Shown: positions 1-7,506, counted from the stretch's first letter. The stretch is 9,216 nt of DNA from Campylobacteraceae bacterium (GCA_027066355.1 JAMONW010000044.1:1-9216), one strand, 5' to 3'. Numbers and translations: made by a program. Notes: generated by a model not told the origin, from the letters alone.

Positions 1-107
1 GAGTTATATTGAATTCTTTAAAAGATGGTGAAAATATTATAGTTCAAAAGGCAGATATTTTGTTGAAACTCTTAAGTGGCACAAAAATTGCTATTAATAA
101 GGATTAG
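1..107 (+). CDS. C-terminal end of a probable RND periplasmic adaptor (membrane fusion protein), partial
   Basis: Reading from base 3 gives 34 uninterrupted codons ending in TAG at 105-107; the start lies outside the window. The visible residues include LKDGENIIV followed by a short tail. A 'GLxDGxxVVV'-like strand is common in the last domain of HlyD/AcrA-type adaptor proteins, which link an inner-membrane pump to an outer-membrane channel. The stop codon is only two bases before the start of the RND permease, and the permease ribosome binding site lies inside this frame, so the two are surely cotranscribed. The call rests mainly on this position plus the weak motif; a different upstream protein is possible because so little is seen. 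Confidence 0.6.
   Translation, partial: VILNSLKDGENIIVQKADILLKLLSGTKIAINKD
99..103 (+). promoter_or_regulatory. Ribosome binding site of the RND permease gene
   Basis: AAGGA lies six bases before the ATG at 110 and inside the last codons of the upstream frame. It supports this ATG as the permease start and suggests translation passes directly from the adaptor gene to the permease. Confidence 0.65.
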
Positions 108-109
108 AG

Positions 110-3100
110 ATGTTTTTTGACTTTTTTTATAAACGCCCATATATGCTTTTTAGCATTATTTTTGCTTTTTTTATAATGGGTGTGGTTGGCTTAAAGACAC
201 TACCTAAAAACCTTTTTCCAGATGCTAATCCAGCTAAGATAATTGTAGTTACAAAAGTTCCTGGAGCTACTGCAAAAGTTGCTGCTTCAACAGTATCTAA
301 ACCAATTGAGGAGGAGCTTTCGCGTATTAATTTGGTAAGTGATGTAAGTTCTATAAATATGCCAAACTTCTCAATTGTATCAGCTGAATTTAGCTATAAA
401 AAGAGTTTAAATTCAGCAGCAGTTGATGTGGCAAATGCAATTAATATTGCTAAAGCAAAGTTGCCAAGAGGGGTAAATCCAGCAATTTATACAGCAGGAG
501 ATTTTACTTTGCCAGTAGATGTAATTGCACTTAGTCCAAAAGATAAAAATATAACATTAGCCGAAATTAGAAAAATTGCAGATAGTTTTATAAAACCAGC
601 TTTACTTAGTAATAAAAATATTGGTAATGTTGAGGTTTTTGGAGGTTATCAAAGCTCTATAAATATTGAAGTAGATCCATTCAAAGCCAAAAAATATGGA
701 ATAAATTTTGCAGATATAGCTAAGGTAATTGAAGCAAATAACAAAGATATTCCAATAGGTTTTATAAAAGGTGATAATAGTTTTTATACTGTTACTATTT
801 ATGGCGAAAAAGATAATATTTTGGCACTAAAAAATCTATTAATAAAGCCAAATATACGCCTTGGAGATATTGCAAAAGTTAAGTGGAGTTATCAAAAAAG
901 AACAAGTGCATATATTGGAAATGGGCAAGATGCTATAGCTTTATCGATACAAAGAGCGCCTGGAGGCAGTGTGCTTGATGTTAGTGATGCTGCTAGAGCT
1001 GAGATGAAAAAGCTAAAACTTAAATATCCAAATATAAAATTTAGTATTAGCGATACTCAAAGAGATTTGGTAGAACAAGCCAATAGTAATATGCTTGAGG
1101 CATTGCGTGATGCTATAATTTATACACTACTTGTAATTATGATATTTTTGGGTAATATTAGAGCAATTATTGCTGCAGGATTATCTATTCCAATGGTCTT
1201 TTTCTCTACAATTGCAGTAATTTGGTTAATGGGAGGGGAGTTAAATATAATTGTTTATACTGCTATTATATTAGCTCTTGGTATGCTAACAGATGATGCA
1301 GTTGTGGTGCTTGAGAATATTGAAAGGCATTTAATTCAAGAGCATGAAAAGCTTGAAGATGCTATAAAACATGGTGTAAAAGAGGTTTTAGCACCTGTGC
1401 TTTCTGGAACTATTGCTACAATTGTAATTTTGTTTCCTTTGATGTTTGTTGGTGGTTATCCAGAAAAGATTTTTAAACCGATGATTTCAACACTTATTAT
1501 TGCACTAATTGTAAGTTATATTTTGTCTGTTACTTTTATTCCTATATTGTCAAAATGGCTCTATAAAAATGGAGCTAAAAAAAGTAAAATAGAGCTTGGT
1601 TTTGAGTGGCTTTATCAAAAAAGTATAGGTAGATTAATTGCACCTTATGAGGGTGTTTTAAAGTTTTCTAATCCAAAAAGTTTTTGGAGATTTCCACGAC
1701 GAATGATGCTTACAGCTGGAGTTGTGGCATTTTTGATATTTTCTCTAAAGGGAGTAATGCCAACTATTGGAAAAGATGCTATGCCACCTATGGATACTGG
1801 AATTATTAAAGCTCAAATTGCATTTAGCTCTAATGATAGTGTAGAGAGCGCTCAAGAGAAGTTAAAACCATTTTTAAAGTGGCTAAATAGAGAGCCTTGG
1901 CTTATTAGAAGCTCTATTGCATTTGGTAGTGAAGCTGGAGTTTTAAGCCTTGGTAGTGGAAATGAGCCAACAGAGGCTTCTATTACAATATATGCAGTAA
2001 ATAGATTTGAGAGAAATGCTACAATTTGGCAATTAGAAGATAAAATTAGAGATAAACTTGCAAAGCTTAATGGTATTAAAAAAGATGATGTTTTTGATTT
2101 TGGAGCAACGGCAGTTTCTAGTGTAAAAGCTACAGTAGATACTAGAATTAGTTCTCCATATATTGAGGGTTTAAGCAAAGAGGCAAATTTGGCTAAAGAT
2201 GCTATGCAAAAGGTAAAGGGCTTAACTTCTGTATCTACCTCTTGGGGTAAAGATTTTAGTGAATATGTTATAGATATAGATAGAAACAAAGCTCTAAAGT
2301 ATGGTTTAAATCCATATATGGTAGCTGCACAAATTCCAATTAAGGGGCAAATAGTTTCACTTAATGCTAATTTAGAGTCTATGAATACTCAATATATAAG
2401 ATTATATTTGCAAAAAAGATTTACCCAAAATTTAGAAACTCTAAAACTATTGCCAATTAGCACTAAATTTGGAGAGATTCCTCTATCTCAAATTGCAACA
2501 ATTAAAAAGGAGTTAACATACTCTAAGATTGAGCGTGATAATTTGCTATACTCAATAGATGTGAATGGCTATAGAAGCAGACGACCTGTAACACACCTTA
2601 CAGATGATACAATAGAGGCTCTAAAGCATATTGATAAAAAGTCATTTGAGTTTAAGCAAAGTGGTGATATTGCAACTATTAGTGATTCGTTTGAAAGAAT
2701 GATTAAGGCTATTGGACTTGGAGTAGTGCTTTTACTTTTGGCACTTATTGCTATTTATAAATCAATAAGAATGGCATTTATTATGATTTTGGTATTACCA
2801 CTATCATTAATAGGAGCAGCTTGGGGAATGATGATTTTTAATAAACCTAGCTGTATGCCAAGTTTACTTGGCATATTATTGCTATTTGGAATTATTATAA
2901 AAAATGCAATATTGTTAATAGATTTTTATCAGCATAATAGAGAAAAAGGAGAAAGTCCATTCCAAAGTGCTATAGATAGTGTTACAGTGCGTTTTAGACC
3001 TGTTATGATGACTGCCTTTGCTACAATTGCAGGAATGGTGCCAATAGCTTTAGAAGAGGCTGTTGGATTAGAGCGTTTAAGCCCACTTGCAGATGTTGCA

Positions 3101-3184
3101 ATAGGAGGATTATTGGTTGGAACACTATTAACACTAATTTATATACCAATGTATGCTTATATTAGTGATAGAGATAAGAGATAA
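110..3184 (+). CDS. RND efflux transporter permease (AcrB/HAE-type inner-membrane pump)
   Basis: Complete 1024-residue resistance-nodulation-division pump, close to the usual length of about 1030. The layout is classical: one N-terminal membrane helix (about 12-31), a large periplasmic loop (about 32-332), helices 2-6 (about 335-485), helix 7 (about 531-550), a second large periplasmic loop (about 551-862) and helices 8-12 to the end. The proton-relay residues match AcrB: D395-D396 in the TM4 motif LTDDAVVVLEN, K931 in TM10 (IIIKNAILLIDF), and R961 and T968 in TM11 (RFRPVMMT). The double Asp favours the multidrug/hydrophobe branch over CusA-type metal pumps, but the substrate cannot be told from sequence. 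It should work with the adaptor encoded just upstream and an outer-membrane TolC-like protein not seen here. Its TAA overlaps the ATG of the next gene. Confidence 0.95.
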   Translation: MFFDFFYKRPYMLFSIIFAFFIMGVVGLKTLPKNLFPDANPAKIIVVTKVPGATAKVAASTVSKPIEEELSRINLVSDVSSINMPNFSIVSAEFSYKKSLNSAAVDVANAINIAKAKLPRGVNPAIYTAGDFTLPVDVIALSPKDKNITLAEIRKIADSFIKPALLSNKNIGNVEVFGGYQSSINIEVDPFKAKKYGINFADIAKVIEANNKDIPIGFIKGDNSFYTVTIYGEKDNILALKNLLIKPNIRLGDIAKVKWSYQKRTSAYIGNGQDAIALSIQRAPGGSVLDVSDAARAEMKKLKLKYPNIKFSISDTQRDLVEQANSNMLEALRDAIIYTLLVIMIFLGNIRAIIAAGLSIPMVFFSTIAVIWLMGGELNIIVYTAIILALGMLTDDAVVVLENIERHLIQEHEKLEDAIKHGVKEVLAPVLSGTIATIVILFPLMFVGGYPEKIFKPMISTLIIALIVSYILSVTFIPILSKWLYKNGAKKSKIELGFEWLYQKSIGRLIAPYEGVLKFSNPKSFWRFPRRMMLTAGVVAFLIFSLKGVMPTIGKDAMPPMDTGIIKAQIAFSSNDSVESAQEKLKPFLKWLNREPWLIRSSIAFGSEAGVLSLGSGNEPTEASITIYAVNRFERNATIWQLEDKIRDKLAKLNGIKKDDVFDFGATAVSSVKATVDTRISSPYIEGLSKEANLAKDAMQKVKGLTSVSTSWGKDFSEYVIDIDRNKALKYGLNPYMVAAQIPIKGQIVSLNANLESMNTQYIRLYLQKRFTQNLETLKLLPISTKFGEIPLSQIATIKKELTYSKIERDNLLYSIDVNGYRSRRPVTHLTDDTIEALKHIDKKSFEFKQSGDIATISDSFERMIKAIGLGVVLLLLALIAIYKSIRMAFIMILVLPLSLIGAAWGMMIFNKPSCMPSLLGILLLFGIIIKNAILLIDFYQHNREKGESPFQSAIDSVTVRFRPVMMTAFATIAGMVPIALEEAVGLERLSPLADVAIGGLLVGTLLTLIYIPMYAYISDRDKR

Positions 3185-3492
3185 TGTTATGTCATGAGAT
3201 GAAGAATAAAGAGGTTTTAAATAGCTCTTTTAAAGAGTATCCTCTTTTTATTGGTGTATTATATGGTGATAAAATAGAGTGTGAAAAATTTTCTAAACGA
3301 TTAAGTTGTGCAATAAAACATTTACCAATTAGAGTGGAATTTAATTATGAAAGTAATACTTTAGAAGCTATAAAAAAAGGGATAAGAGTAGATCCTACTT
3401 TTGTTTTAGATGATAAAATATTGTTTGAAGGATTAGTTCAAGCCGAAGAGATAACTAAAAAATTTGAAGATATATTAGAACTTTTAGATTAA
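3184..3492 (+). CDS. Small thioredoxin-fold protein lacking the first active-site cysteine
   Basis: A 102-residue protein starting in the TAATG overlap with the RND permease stop, so probably translationally coupled to it. Residues 21-96 resemble the small thioredoxin-like family of 'redox-active disulfide protein 2' (thioredoxin_3 type). Strand-turn VLYGDKIEC lines up without gaps with the family's VxGxGCxxC, IRVDPTFVLDDK (about 67-78) with the cis-proline strand (P71), and EGLVQAEEI with the usual 'GxxxxEEI' end. In this alignment the nucleophilic cysteine is K30 and only the resolving C33 is left; C42 and C3 are the other cysteines. No signal peptide or membrane helix is visible, so it is probably cytoplasmic. 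A second in-frame ATG at 3199 (residue 6) could be the real start but has no better ribosome binding site. The family assignment is from memory of motifs; function with the pump is inference. Confidence 0.65.
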   Translation: MLCHEMKNKEVLNSSFKEYPLFIGVLYGDKIECEKFSKRLSCAIKHLPIRVEFNYESNTLEAIKKGIRVDPTFVLDDKILFEGLVQAEEITKKFEDILELLD

Positions 3493-3505
3493 TTTATTTT
3501 ATTAA

Positions 3506-3526
3506 TATGGGAGTATAACTCCCATA
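3506..3526. terminator. Perfect 9-bp hairpin between convergent genes, probable shared terminator
   Basis: TATGGGAGT (3506-3514), a 3-base loop ATA and ACTCCCATA (3518-3526) form a perfect inverted repeat. It lies 13 bases after the stop of the thioredoxin-like gene and 7 bases after the stop of the malic enzyme gene, where a bidirectional terminator is expected. It has no strong T-run on either strand: the minus strand continues TTAATAAAATAAATT, the plus strand AGAGAGATTATAG. It is therefore not a textbook intrinsic terminator; it may instead protect 3' ends. Confidence 0.55.
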
Positions 3527-3533
3527 AGAGAGA

Positions 3534-4832
3534 TTATAGTTTACCGTCTAAGTGGTCTGCTAATCTTTGTAACTTCTCTTTGTAAGCTTCAATATCGAAA
3601 TCTTTTACTCTTGCTACACCATCTTTAATAGCAGCTTCAGCAACTGCAGATGCTACATATACAAGAACTCTTCTATCAAATGGAGATGGAATAATATACT
3701 CTGGTCCAAATGTCATATCATCTCTACCGTGAGCTTTTTGAACATGCTCAGGAACTGGCTCTTTTGCAAGTGCTGCTAAAGCTCTTGAAGCTGCCATTTT
3801 CATATTTTCTGTAATTTTAGTTGCTCTAACATCTAAAGCACCACGGAAAATTTGAGGGAATCCAAGAACATTATTTACTTGGTTAGGGAAATCGCTTCTT
3901 CCTGTTCCAATAATTAAATCAGGACGAGCCTCTTTTGCAAGTGGTGGCATAATTTCTGGAGTTGGGTTAGCACAAGCAAATATAATTGGGCTTTTATCGC
4001 TCATTGTTTTAACCCATTCAGGTTTAATTAAATCTGGTCCACTAAGTCCTAAAACCATATCTGCATCTTTCATTGCATCTTCAAGTGTTCTATCTGGTGT
4101 TTCAAATGCAAATTGTTGCTTATATTTGTTTAAATCATCTCTACCACTATGAATTACACCTTTGCTATCTAGCATAGTAATATTTTTAACACCAAGTGCT
4201 TTATACATATTTGCACAAGCAATTCCACTAGCTCCTGCACCAATAACAACAACTTTTAAATCTTCTGCTGGTTTGCCACTCATCTCTAAAACATTAATTA
4301 AACCAGCTGTTGTAATAACTGCTGTTCCGTGTTGGTCATCGTGGAATACTGGAACATTACAAATCTCTTTTAATCTCTCTTCAATTTCAAAACATCTTGG
4401 AGCTGAAATATCTTCTAAGTTTACACCACCAAAGCTATCAGCCATAGCAGCAACAATATTTACAATTTCATCAACATCTTTTGTGTTTAGTTCAATATCA
4501 ACTGCATCAACATTTGCAAATGTTTTAAATAAAACACCCTTACCTTCCATTACTGGTTTACCTGCTAAATGCCCAATATCTCCTAAACCAAGAACTGCAG
4601 TTCCATCACTAACAACTGCTACTAAGTTACCCTTATTTGTATATTCATAAGCTTTATCTATATCTTTTTCTATTTCAAGGCAAGGGAAAGCAACACCCGG
4701 GCTATATGCCATTGATAACTCTTTTTCTGTGTTACAAGGTTTTGTTAAAAGTGTTCCTGTTTTTCCGTTTGTATCAAATTCGCTTTGCGCTCTATGGTAT
4801 TGTAGTGAATCTTGTTCAAATTGATTGCTCAT
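3534..4832 (-). CDS. Malic enzyme (malate dehydrogenase, oxaloacetate-decarboxylating)
   Basis: Converts malate to pyruvate and CO2 with reduction of NAD(P)+, linking the C4-acid pool to pyruvate, cytoplasmic. The 432 residues match the short bacterial malic enzymes without the C-terminal phosphotransacetylase-like domain found in the roughly 760-residue MaeB. Seen in order: substrate motif YSPGVAFPC with the catalytic tyrosine Y43, SDGTAVLGLGDIG (75-87), GKGVLFK with the probable catalytic lysine K98, metal ligands E140-D141 (LEDISAPRCF) and D166 (FHDDQHGTA), the Rossmann glycine motif GAGASG (198-203), and ACANPTPEI and GRSDFPNQVNN near the nucleotide site. Whether NAD+ or NADP+ is preferred cannot be read with confidence. 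The ATG has a strong upstream ribosome binding site. It appears to be a single-gene unit, convergent with the efflux operon and downstream of tRNA-Phe. Confidence 0.95.
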   Translation of the reverse strand: MSNQFEQDSLQYHRAQSEFDTNGKTGTLLTKPCNTEKELSMAYSPGVAFPCLEIEKDIDKAYEYTNKGNLVAVVSDGTAVLGLGDIGHLAGKPVMEGKGVLFKTFANVDAVDIELNTKDVDEIVNIVAAMADSFGGVNLEDISAPRCFEIEERLKEICNVPVFHDDQHGTAVITTAGLINVLEMSGKPAEDLKVVVIGAGASGIACANMYKALGVKNITMLDSKGVIHSGRDDLNKYKQQFAFETPDRTLEDAMKDADMVLGLSGPDLIKPEWVKTMSDKSPIIFACANPTPEIMPPLAKEARPDLIIGTGRSDFPNQVNNVLGFPQIFRGALDVRATKITENMKMAASRALAALAKEPVPEHVQKAHGRDDMTFGPEYIIPSPFDRRVLVYVASAVAEAAIKDGVARVKDFDIEAYKEKLQRLADHLDGKL

Positions 4833-4837
4833 TTTTT

Positions 4838-4842
4838 CTCCT
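4838..4842 (-). promoter_or_regulatory. Strong ribosome binding site of the malic enzyme gene
   Basis: On the minus strand AGGAG stands five bases before the ATG (ending 4832). It is the closest match to the anti-Shine-Dalgarno consensus in the window, fixes the start codon and suggests efficient translation. Confidence 0.75.
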
Positions 4843-4867
4843 AAATTGGTTTTATTTTGATAGATTC

Positions 4868-4894
4868 ATTTTACCATTTAGGCTATTAATTCAA
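4868..4894 (-). promoter_or_regulatory. Candidate promoter of the malic enzyme gene
   Basis: Minus strand: TAAAAT (4873 to 4868) could be the -10 box, with TTGAAT (4894 to 4889) as a -35-like box at a short 15-base spacing. Transcription would begin about 30 bases before the start codon. An alternative is TATAAT at 5015 to 5010 preceded by a run of seven T, which would give a leader of about 170 bases. In such AT-rich DNA either may be chance. Confidence 0.35.
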
Positions 4895-4951
4895 AAAATT
4901 TTTCTCTTGATTTGACTCTTTTTTTTGTAAGTGTAACTTTTTGAACATTTA

Positions 4952-4957
4952 TATAAT
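4952..4957 (+). promoter_or_regulatory. Orphan TATAAT box pointing away from any plus-strand gene
   Basis: A perfect TATAAT lies in the spacer between the malic enzyme gene and tRNA-Phe. Downstream on the plus strand there is no credible gene: the first ATG (4962) opens a seven-codon frame, and next come the antisense strands of the tRNA and murD. An imperfect arm pair TAACTT (4983-4988) / AAGTTA (5003-5008) follows. It could drive a short RNA or be chance; apart from promoter-like boxes the stretch 4833-5080 holds nothing I can support. Confidence 0.2.
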
Positions 4958-5080
4958 AGTGATGTATAGAAGCGAAACATTCTAACTTTAGATATAGATA
5001 ATAAGTTAAATTATAAAAAAATAGTATAAATTAATTAGATAAATTTGGACAAAAAGTGATTAAAAATGGATATTAAAAAG

Positions 5081-5156
5081 TGGTGGCCCTGGACGGAATC
5101 GAACCGCCGACACAGGGATTTTCAATCCCTTGCTCTACCGACTGAGCTACAGTGCC
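5081..5156 (-). tRNA. tRNA-Phe, anticodon GAA
   Basis: A 76-base tRNA with encoded CCA (5083 to 5081) folds fully on the minus strand: acceptor 5' GGCACTG, D-arm with GCTC/GAGC, anticodon stem AGGGA/TCCCT around loop TTGAAAA (anticodon GAA at 5123 to 5121), variable GTGTC, and T-arm GGCGG/CCGTC with loop TTCGATT. It decodes UUU and UUC. The acceptor stem pairs 5' GGCACTG with 3' CAGGGCC, leaving an A4-G69 mismatch while the other six pairs are Watson-Crick. It lies 59 bases after the murD stop on the same strand and could be read through from murD or from its own promoter. A T-run (CTTTTTAAT) follows the CCA directly. Confidence 0.96.
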
Positions 5157-5173
5157 ACAATTAAGTGAGTGAA

Positions 5174-5179
5174 ATTTTA
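5174..5179 (-). promoter_or_regulatory. Possible -10 box of tRNA-Phe
   Basis: TAAAAT on the minus strand (5179 to 5174) lies 17 bases before the tRNA 5' end, the right distance for a tRNA promoter with a short leader. No convincing -35 box is seen. The gap to murD also contains a weak AT-rich imperfect inverted repeat between two AAGCTT sites (5187-5216). Confidence 0.3.
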
Positions 5180-5215
5180 GCTAAATAAGCTTAATTAAAA
5201 CTTAATTTAAAAGCT

Positions 5216-6448
5216 TTATAGTGATTTTACAAAACTTTTAAACTCATCTCCTCTTTGTGCGTAAGAGTTAAATTGATCCAAACTTGATGCTGCTGGTGCA
5301 AGAAGGGCTATAGTGTTAATATTATGCACTTTATTGATGGCTTCTACTGCACTATTTAGGTAGTGATGAGCTTGGCATTTAATGTTGTATTTTTTAGATA
5401 ATTGCTCTAGTTTCTTAGTATTTGAGCCAATTGCATAAATTGTTAAATTTAGATGCTTTAAATATTCAAAAAGTTCATTTAAGTCAACGCCTTTATCATC
5501 ACCACCTAAAATTAGGTGTAGCTCCTTGTTTTTATAAAGTTCTAAAAGTTGTATAGTTGCATCGATATTAGTTGCTTTTGAATCATTTATCCATACTCTA
5601 TTTTGGCTATCAGTGAGTTTTTCTTGGCGATGAGCATCTACTTTAAAGCTATTTATTAAGTTGTAGTCTATTTCATCAAAAAGAACTTTTGTTGTAATTA
5701 GGGCAAATAGGCTATCTAATAAAAATGCACCTTCAAATTTAATTTTAGATACATCTATATCAAATTTTTTAGCTAAATCTTCTGCCCCTTTATACTCTAC
5801 AACCCAAGCATTTGTTTGAGGCAAAGGTAAACCTTTTGGAATTAGTGCCAATTCTCCCTCTTGCATAAACTCTAGTGGCTTTAGTTTGTCTGCAATGTAA
5901 GCCTCTTTAGAGCCATGCCAATCTAGGTGGTCTGGTGTAATTGGTAAAAGCATATAGATATTTGGCTTTGCCTCTTTTGTATGGTGCAAAGTAAAAGAGC
6001 TAGTTTCTAGCACCCAAATAGGTGCATTTTTGTTAATTAATTCTGCTAGAGGTGTGCCAATATTTCCTCCACTTAATGCCCCTTTTTTACTTAATAGGTG
6101 TGTTGTCATTTGAGTTGTTGTAGTTTTGCCATTTGTGCCACTAATCCAAATTGTGTATGGTTTTTTTTCTAAATTATAGTAGTTGCTTAGAAAAAAATCA
6201 TACTCACTTATTAAATTTTTTGCATTTTTTACTAAAGGATTGTTAGGATATAAAGAGGGTGTTGCAATCTCTAGCTCAAAATCTTTATTTTGAAACTCAT
6301 TTGCTGGATAGATTTTATTATTTAATTCATCTACTTTTAACTCTTTTGTATTATCATCAAAAAATATACACTCTCCAGCTAAAAGCTTAGAAATTGCCTT
6401 TGTTGTTTTACCATAGCCAAATAGGGCTAATTTATCTTTGTTTATCAT
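5216..6448 (-). CDS. murD: UDP-N-acetylmuramoyl-L-alanine--D-glutamate ligase
   Basis: Cytoplasmic ATP-dependent ligase that adds D-glutamate to UDP-MurNAc-L-alanine in peptidoglycan precursor synthesis. The 410 residues are slightly shorter than E. coli MurD (438), in line with my memory of Campylobacterota homologues. Seen in order: N-terminal UDP-binding glycine motif FGYGKTTKA (10-18); P-loop SGTNGKTTTT (103-112); ETSSFTL (148-154); PDHLDWHGS (172-180) followed by K188, the likely carbamylated lysine; AHR (272-274), corresponding to the family's PHR; NDSKATN (288-294); LGGDDKGVD starting near 314; and a C-terminal LAPAASSLDQFNSYAQRGDEF segment typical of the glutamate-ligase domain. The start overlaps the mraY stop in TAATG and has only a weak Shine-Dalgarno sequence, pointing to translational coupling. 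The usual dcw cluster genes murF, ftsW and murG are not adjacent. Confidence 0.96.
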   Translation of the reverse strand: MINKDKLALFGYGKTTKAISKLLAGECIFFDDNTKELKVDELNNKIYPANEFQNKDFELEIATPSLYPNNPLVKNAKNLISEYDFFLSNYYNLEKKPYTIWISGTNGKTTTTQMTTHLLSKKGALSGGNIGTPLAELINKNAPIWVLETSSFTLHHTKEAKPNIYMLLPITPDHLDWHGSKEAYIADKLKPLEFMQEGELALIPKGLPLPQTNAWVVEYKGAEDLAKKFDIDVSKIKFEGAFLLDSLFALITTKVLFDEIDYNLINSFKVDAHRQEKLTDSQNRVWINDSKATNIDATIQLLELYKNKELHLILGGDDKGVDLNELFEYLKHLNLTIYAIGSNTKKLEQLSKKYNIKCQAHHYLNSAVEAINKVHNINTIALLAPAASSLDQFNSYAQRGDEFKSFVKSL

Positions 6449-7506
6449 TATCTAATCTTTAATGTAATTAGTGCAATTAGGTTTGCAACCATAGCTATCA
6501 TCCAAAAGCGAACTATAATTTTAGATTCATCCCAACCCTTCATCTCAAAGTGATGATGGATAGGTGCCATCAAAAAGATTCTCTTTTTTCTTAATTTATA
6601 GCTACCTACTTGCAAAATTACAGATACAGTTTCTATAACAAAAATAATACCAATTAAAATTAATAAAATTTCACTCTTTGCTAAAATTGCCATATAACCC
6701 AAAAATGCTCCAATTGCCAAAGAGCCAGTATCTCCCATAAATACCTCTGCTGGATATGAGTTATACCATAAAAAGCCAAGTAGTCCACCTGCAAGTGCTG
6801 CTGCAATTATAACAACTTCACCAATACCTTTAATATTTGGCAATAGCAGGTAGCTAGAGAATATTGCATGTCCCATAATATATACAATAATACCTAAAGT
6901 TGATAGGGCTATTATAGTTGGAACTGTTGCTAAGCCATCTAATCCATCGGTTAAATTTACAGCATTACTTGAAGCTATCATTACAACTACCCATAGAGCT
7001 ATTGAGTAGTAGCCCATATCAAATAGAGGAGTTTTTATAAAAGGAACATAAAATGTAGTTGGCATTCCATTGAAATATAAGATTAAAGATACTATAAGTG
7101 ATATAATAATTAAAAGTCCCATTTTTGCTTTGGCGCTTAGACCTTGTAGGTTATCTCCACTTAATATTTTTCCTAAATCATCTTTCATACCTACAGCTGC
7201 AAACCCTATAAGTGTAATAAGTCCACCAATTGCATAAAGGTTATTTATTTTAATAGTAAATAGCGAAGCTATAATTGTTGCTAAAATAAATATTGCACCA
7301 CCCATTGTAGGTGTGAATTTTTTATTTTCATGGGCTTTAACCCACTTATTTATTGGTTGGTTTGCTTTTTTGGATTTTGCCCATTTTATATATTTTGGCA
7401 TTAAAAACATAGTTAAAGATAGAGCGATAAAAAAGGCTATACCAGCCCTAACAGAAATATATTGAAAAATATTTATATTGAGTAATTCATAAAAGTAATA
7501 AAACAT
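6448..7506 (-). CDS. mraY: Phospho-N-acetylmuramoyl-pentapeptide-transferase (lipid I synthase)
   Basis: Integral membrane enzyme that transfers phospho-MurNAc-pentapeptide from UDP to undecaprenyl phosphate, giving lipid I on the inner face of the cytoplasmic membrane. The 352 residues match the family's usual size of about 350-360, with about ten hydrophobic helices. Signature residues are all present: TPTMGG (65-70), the D109-D110 pair and K113 in GMKDDLGK, NLTDGLDGLA with D187 and D190, FMGDTGSL with D259, and the histidine loop APIHHHFEMKG (H317-H319). The chosen ATG gives a short N-terminal tail before the first helix; its ribosome binding site is weak (GAAAG about ten bases upstream). 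First gene of a two-gene unit with murD, transcribed divergently from gpmI. Confidence 0.97.
   Translation of the reverse strand: MFYYFYELLNINIFQYISVRAGIAFFIALSLTMFLMPKYIKWAKSKKANQPINKWVKAHENKKFTPTMGGAIFILATIIASLFTIKINNLYAIGGLITLIGFAAVGMKDDLGKILSGDNLQGLSAKAKMGLLIIISLIVSLILYFNGMPTTFYVPFIKTPLFDMGYYSIALWVVVMIASSNAVNLTDGLDGLATVPTIIALSTLGIIVYIMGHAIFSSYLLLPNIKGIGEVVIIAAALAGGLLGFLWYNSYPAEVFMGDTGSLAIGAFLGYMAILAKSEILLILIGIIFVIETVSVILQVGSYKLRKKRIFLMAPIHHHFEMKGWDESKIIVRFWMIAMVANLIALITLKIR

Noticed and set aside
1852..2289. Minus-strand open frame of 145 codons inside the RND permease gene
   Set aside because: It lies wholly antisense to a well-supported gene, has no ribosome binding site and shows no recognisable motif.
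3184..3492. Frameshifted or truncated thioredoxin as an explanation for the missing cysteine
   Set aside because: The reading frame is continuous, full length for the family and aligned on both sides of the site, so a substitution fits better than a frameshift.
4162..4650. Plus-strand open frame of 162 codons opposite the malic enzyme gene
   Set aside because: It is the antisense shadow of a conserved enzyme; its composition (Ser/Thr/Pro/Ile rich) is what that strand would give by chance.
4637..4915. Plus-strand open frame of 92 codons across the malic enzyme start
   Set aside because: It covers the antisense of the malic enzyme N-terminus, ribosome binding site and promoter; hydrophobic content follows from T-rich DNA.
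5187..5216. Inverted repeat with two AAGCTT sites after murD as a murD terminator
   Set aside because: The arms are almost all A and T and need a three-base bulge; such pairings are expected by chance here.
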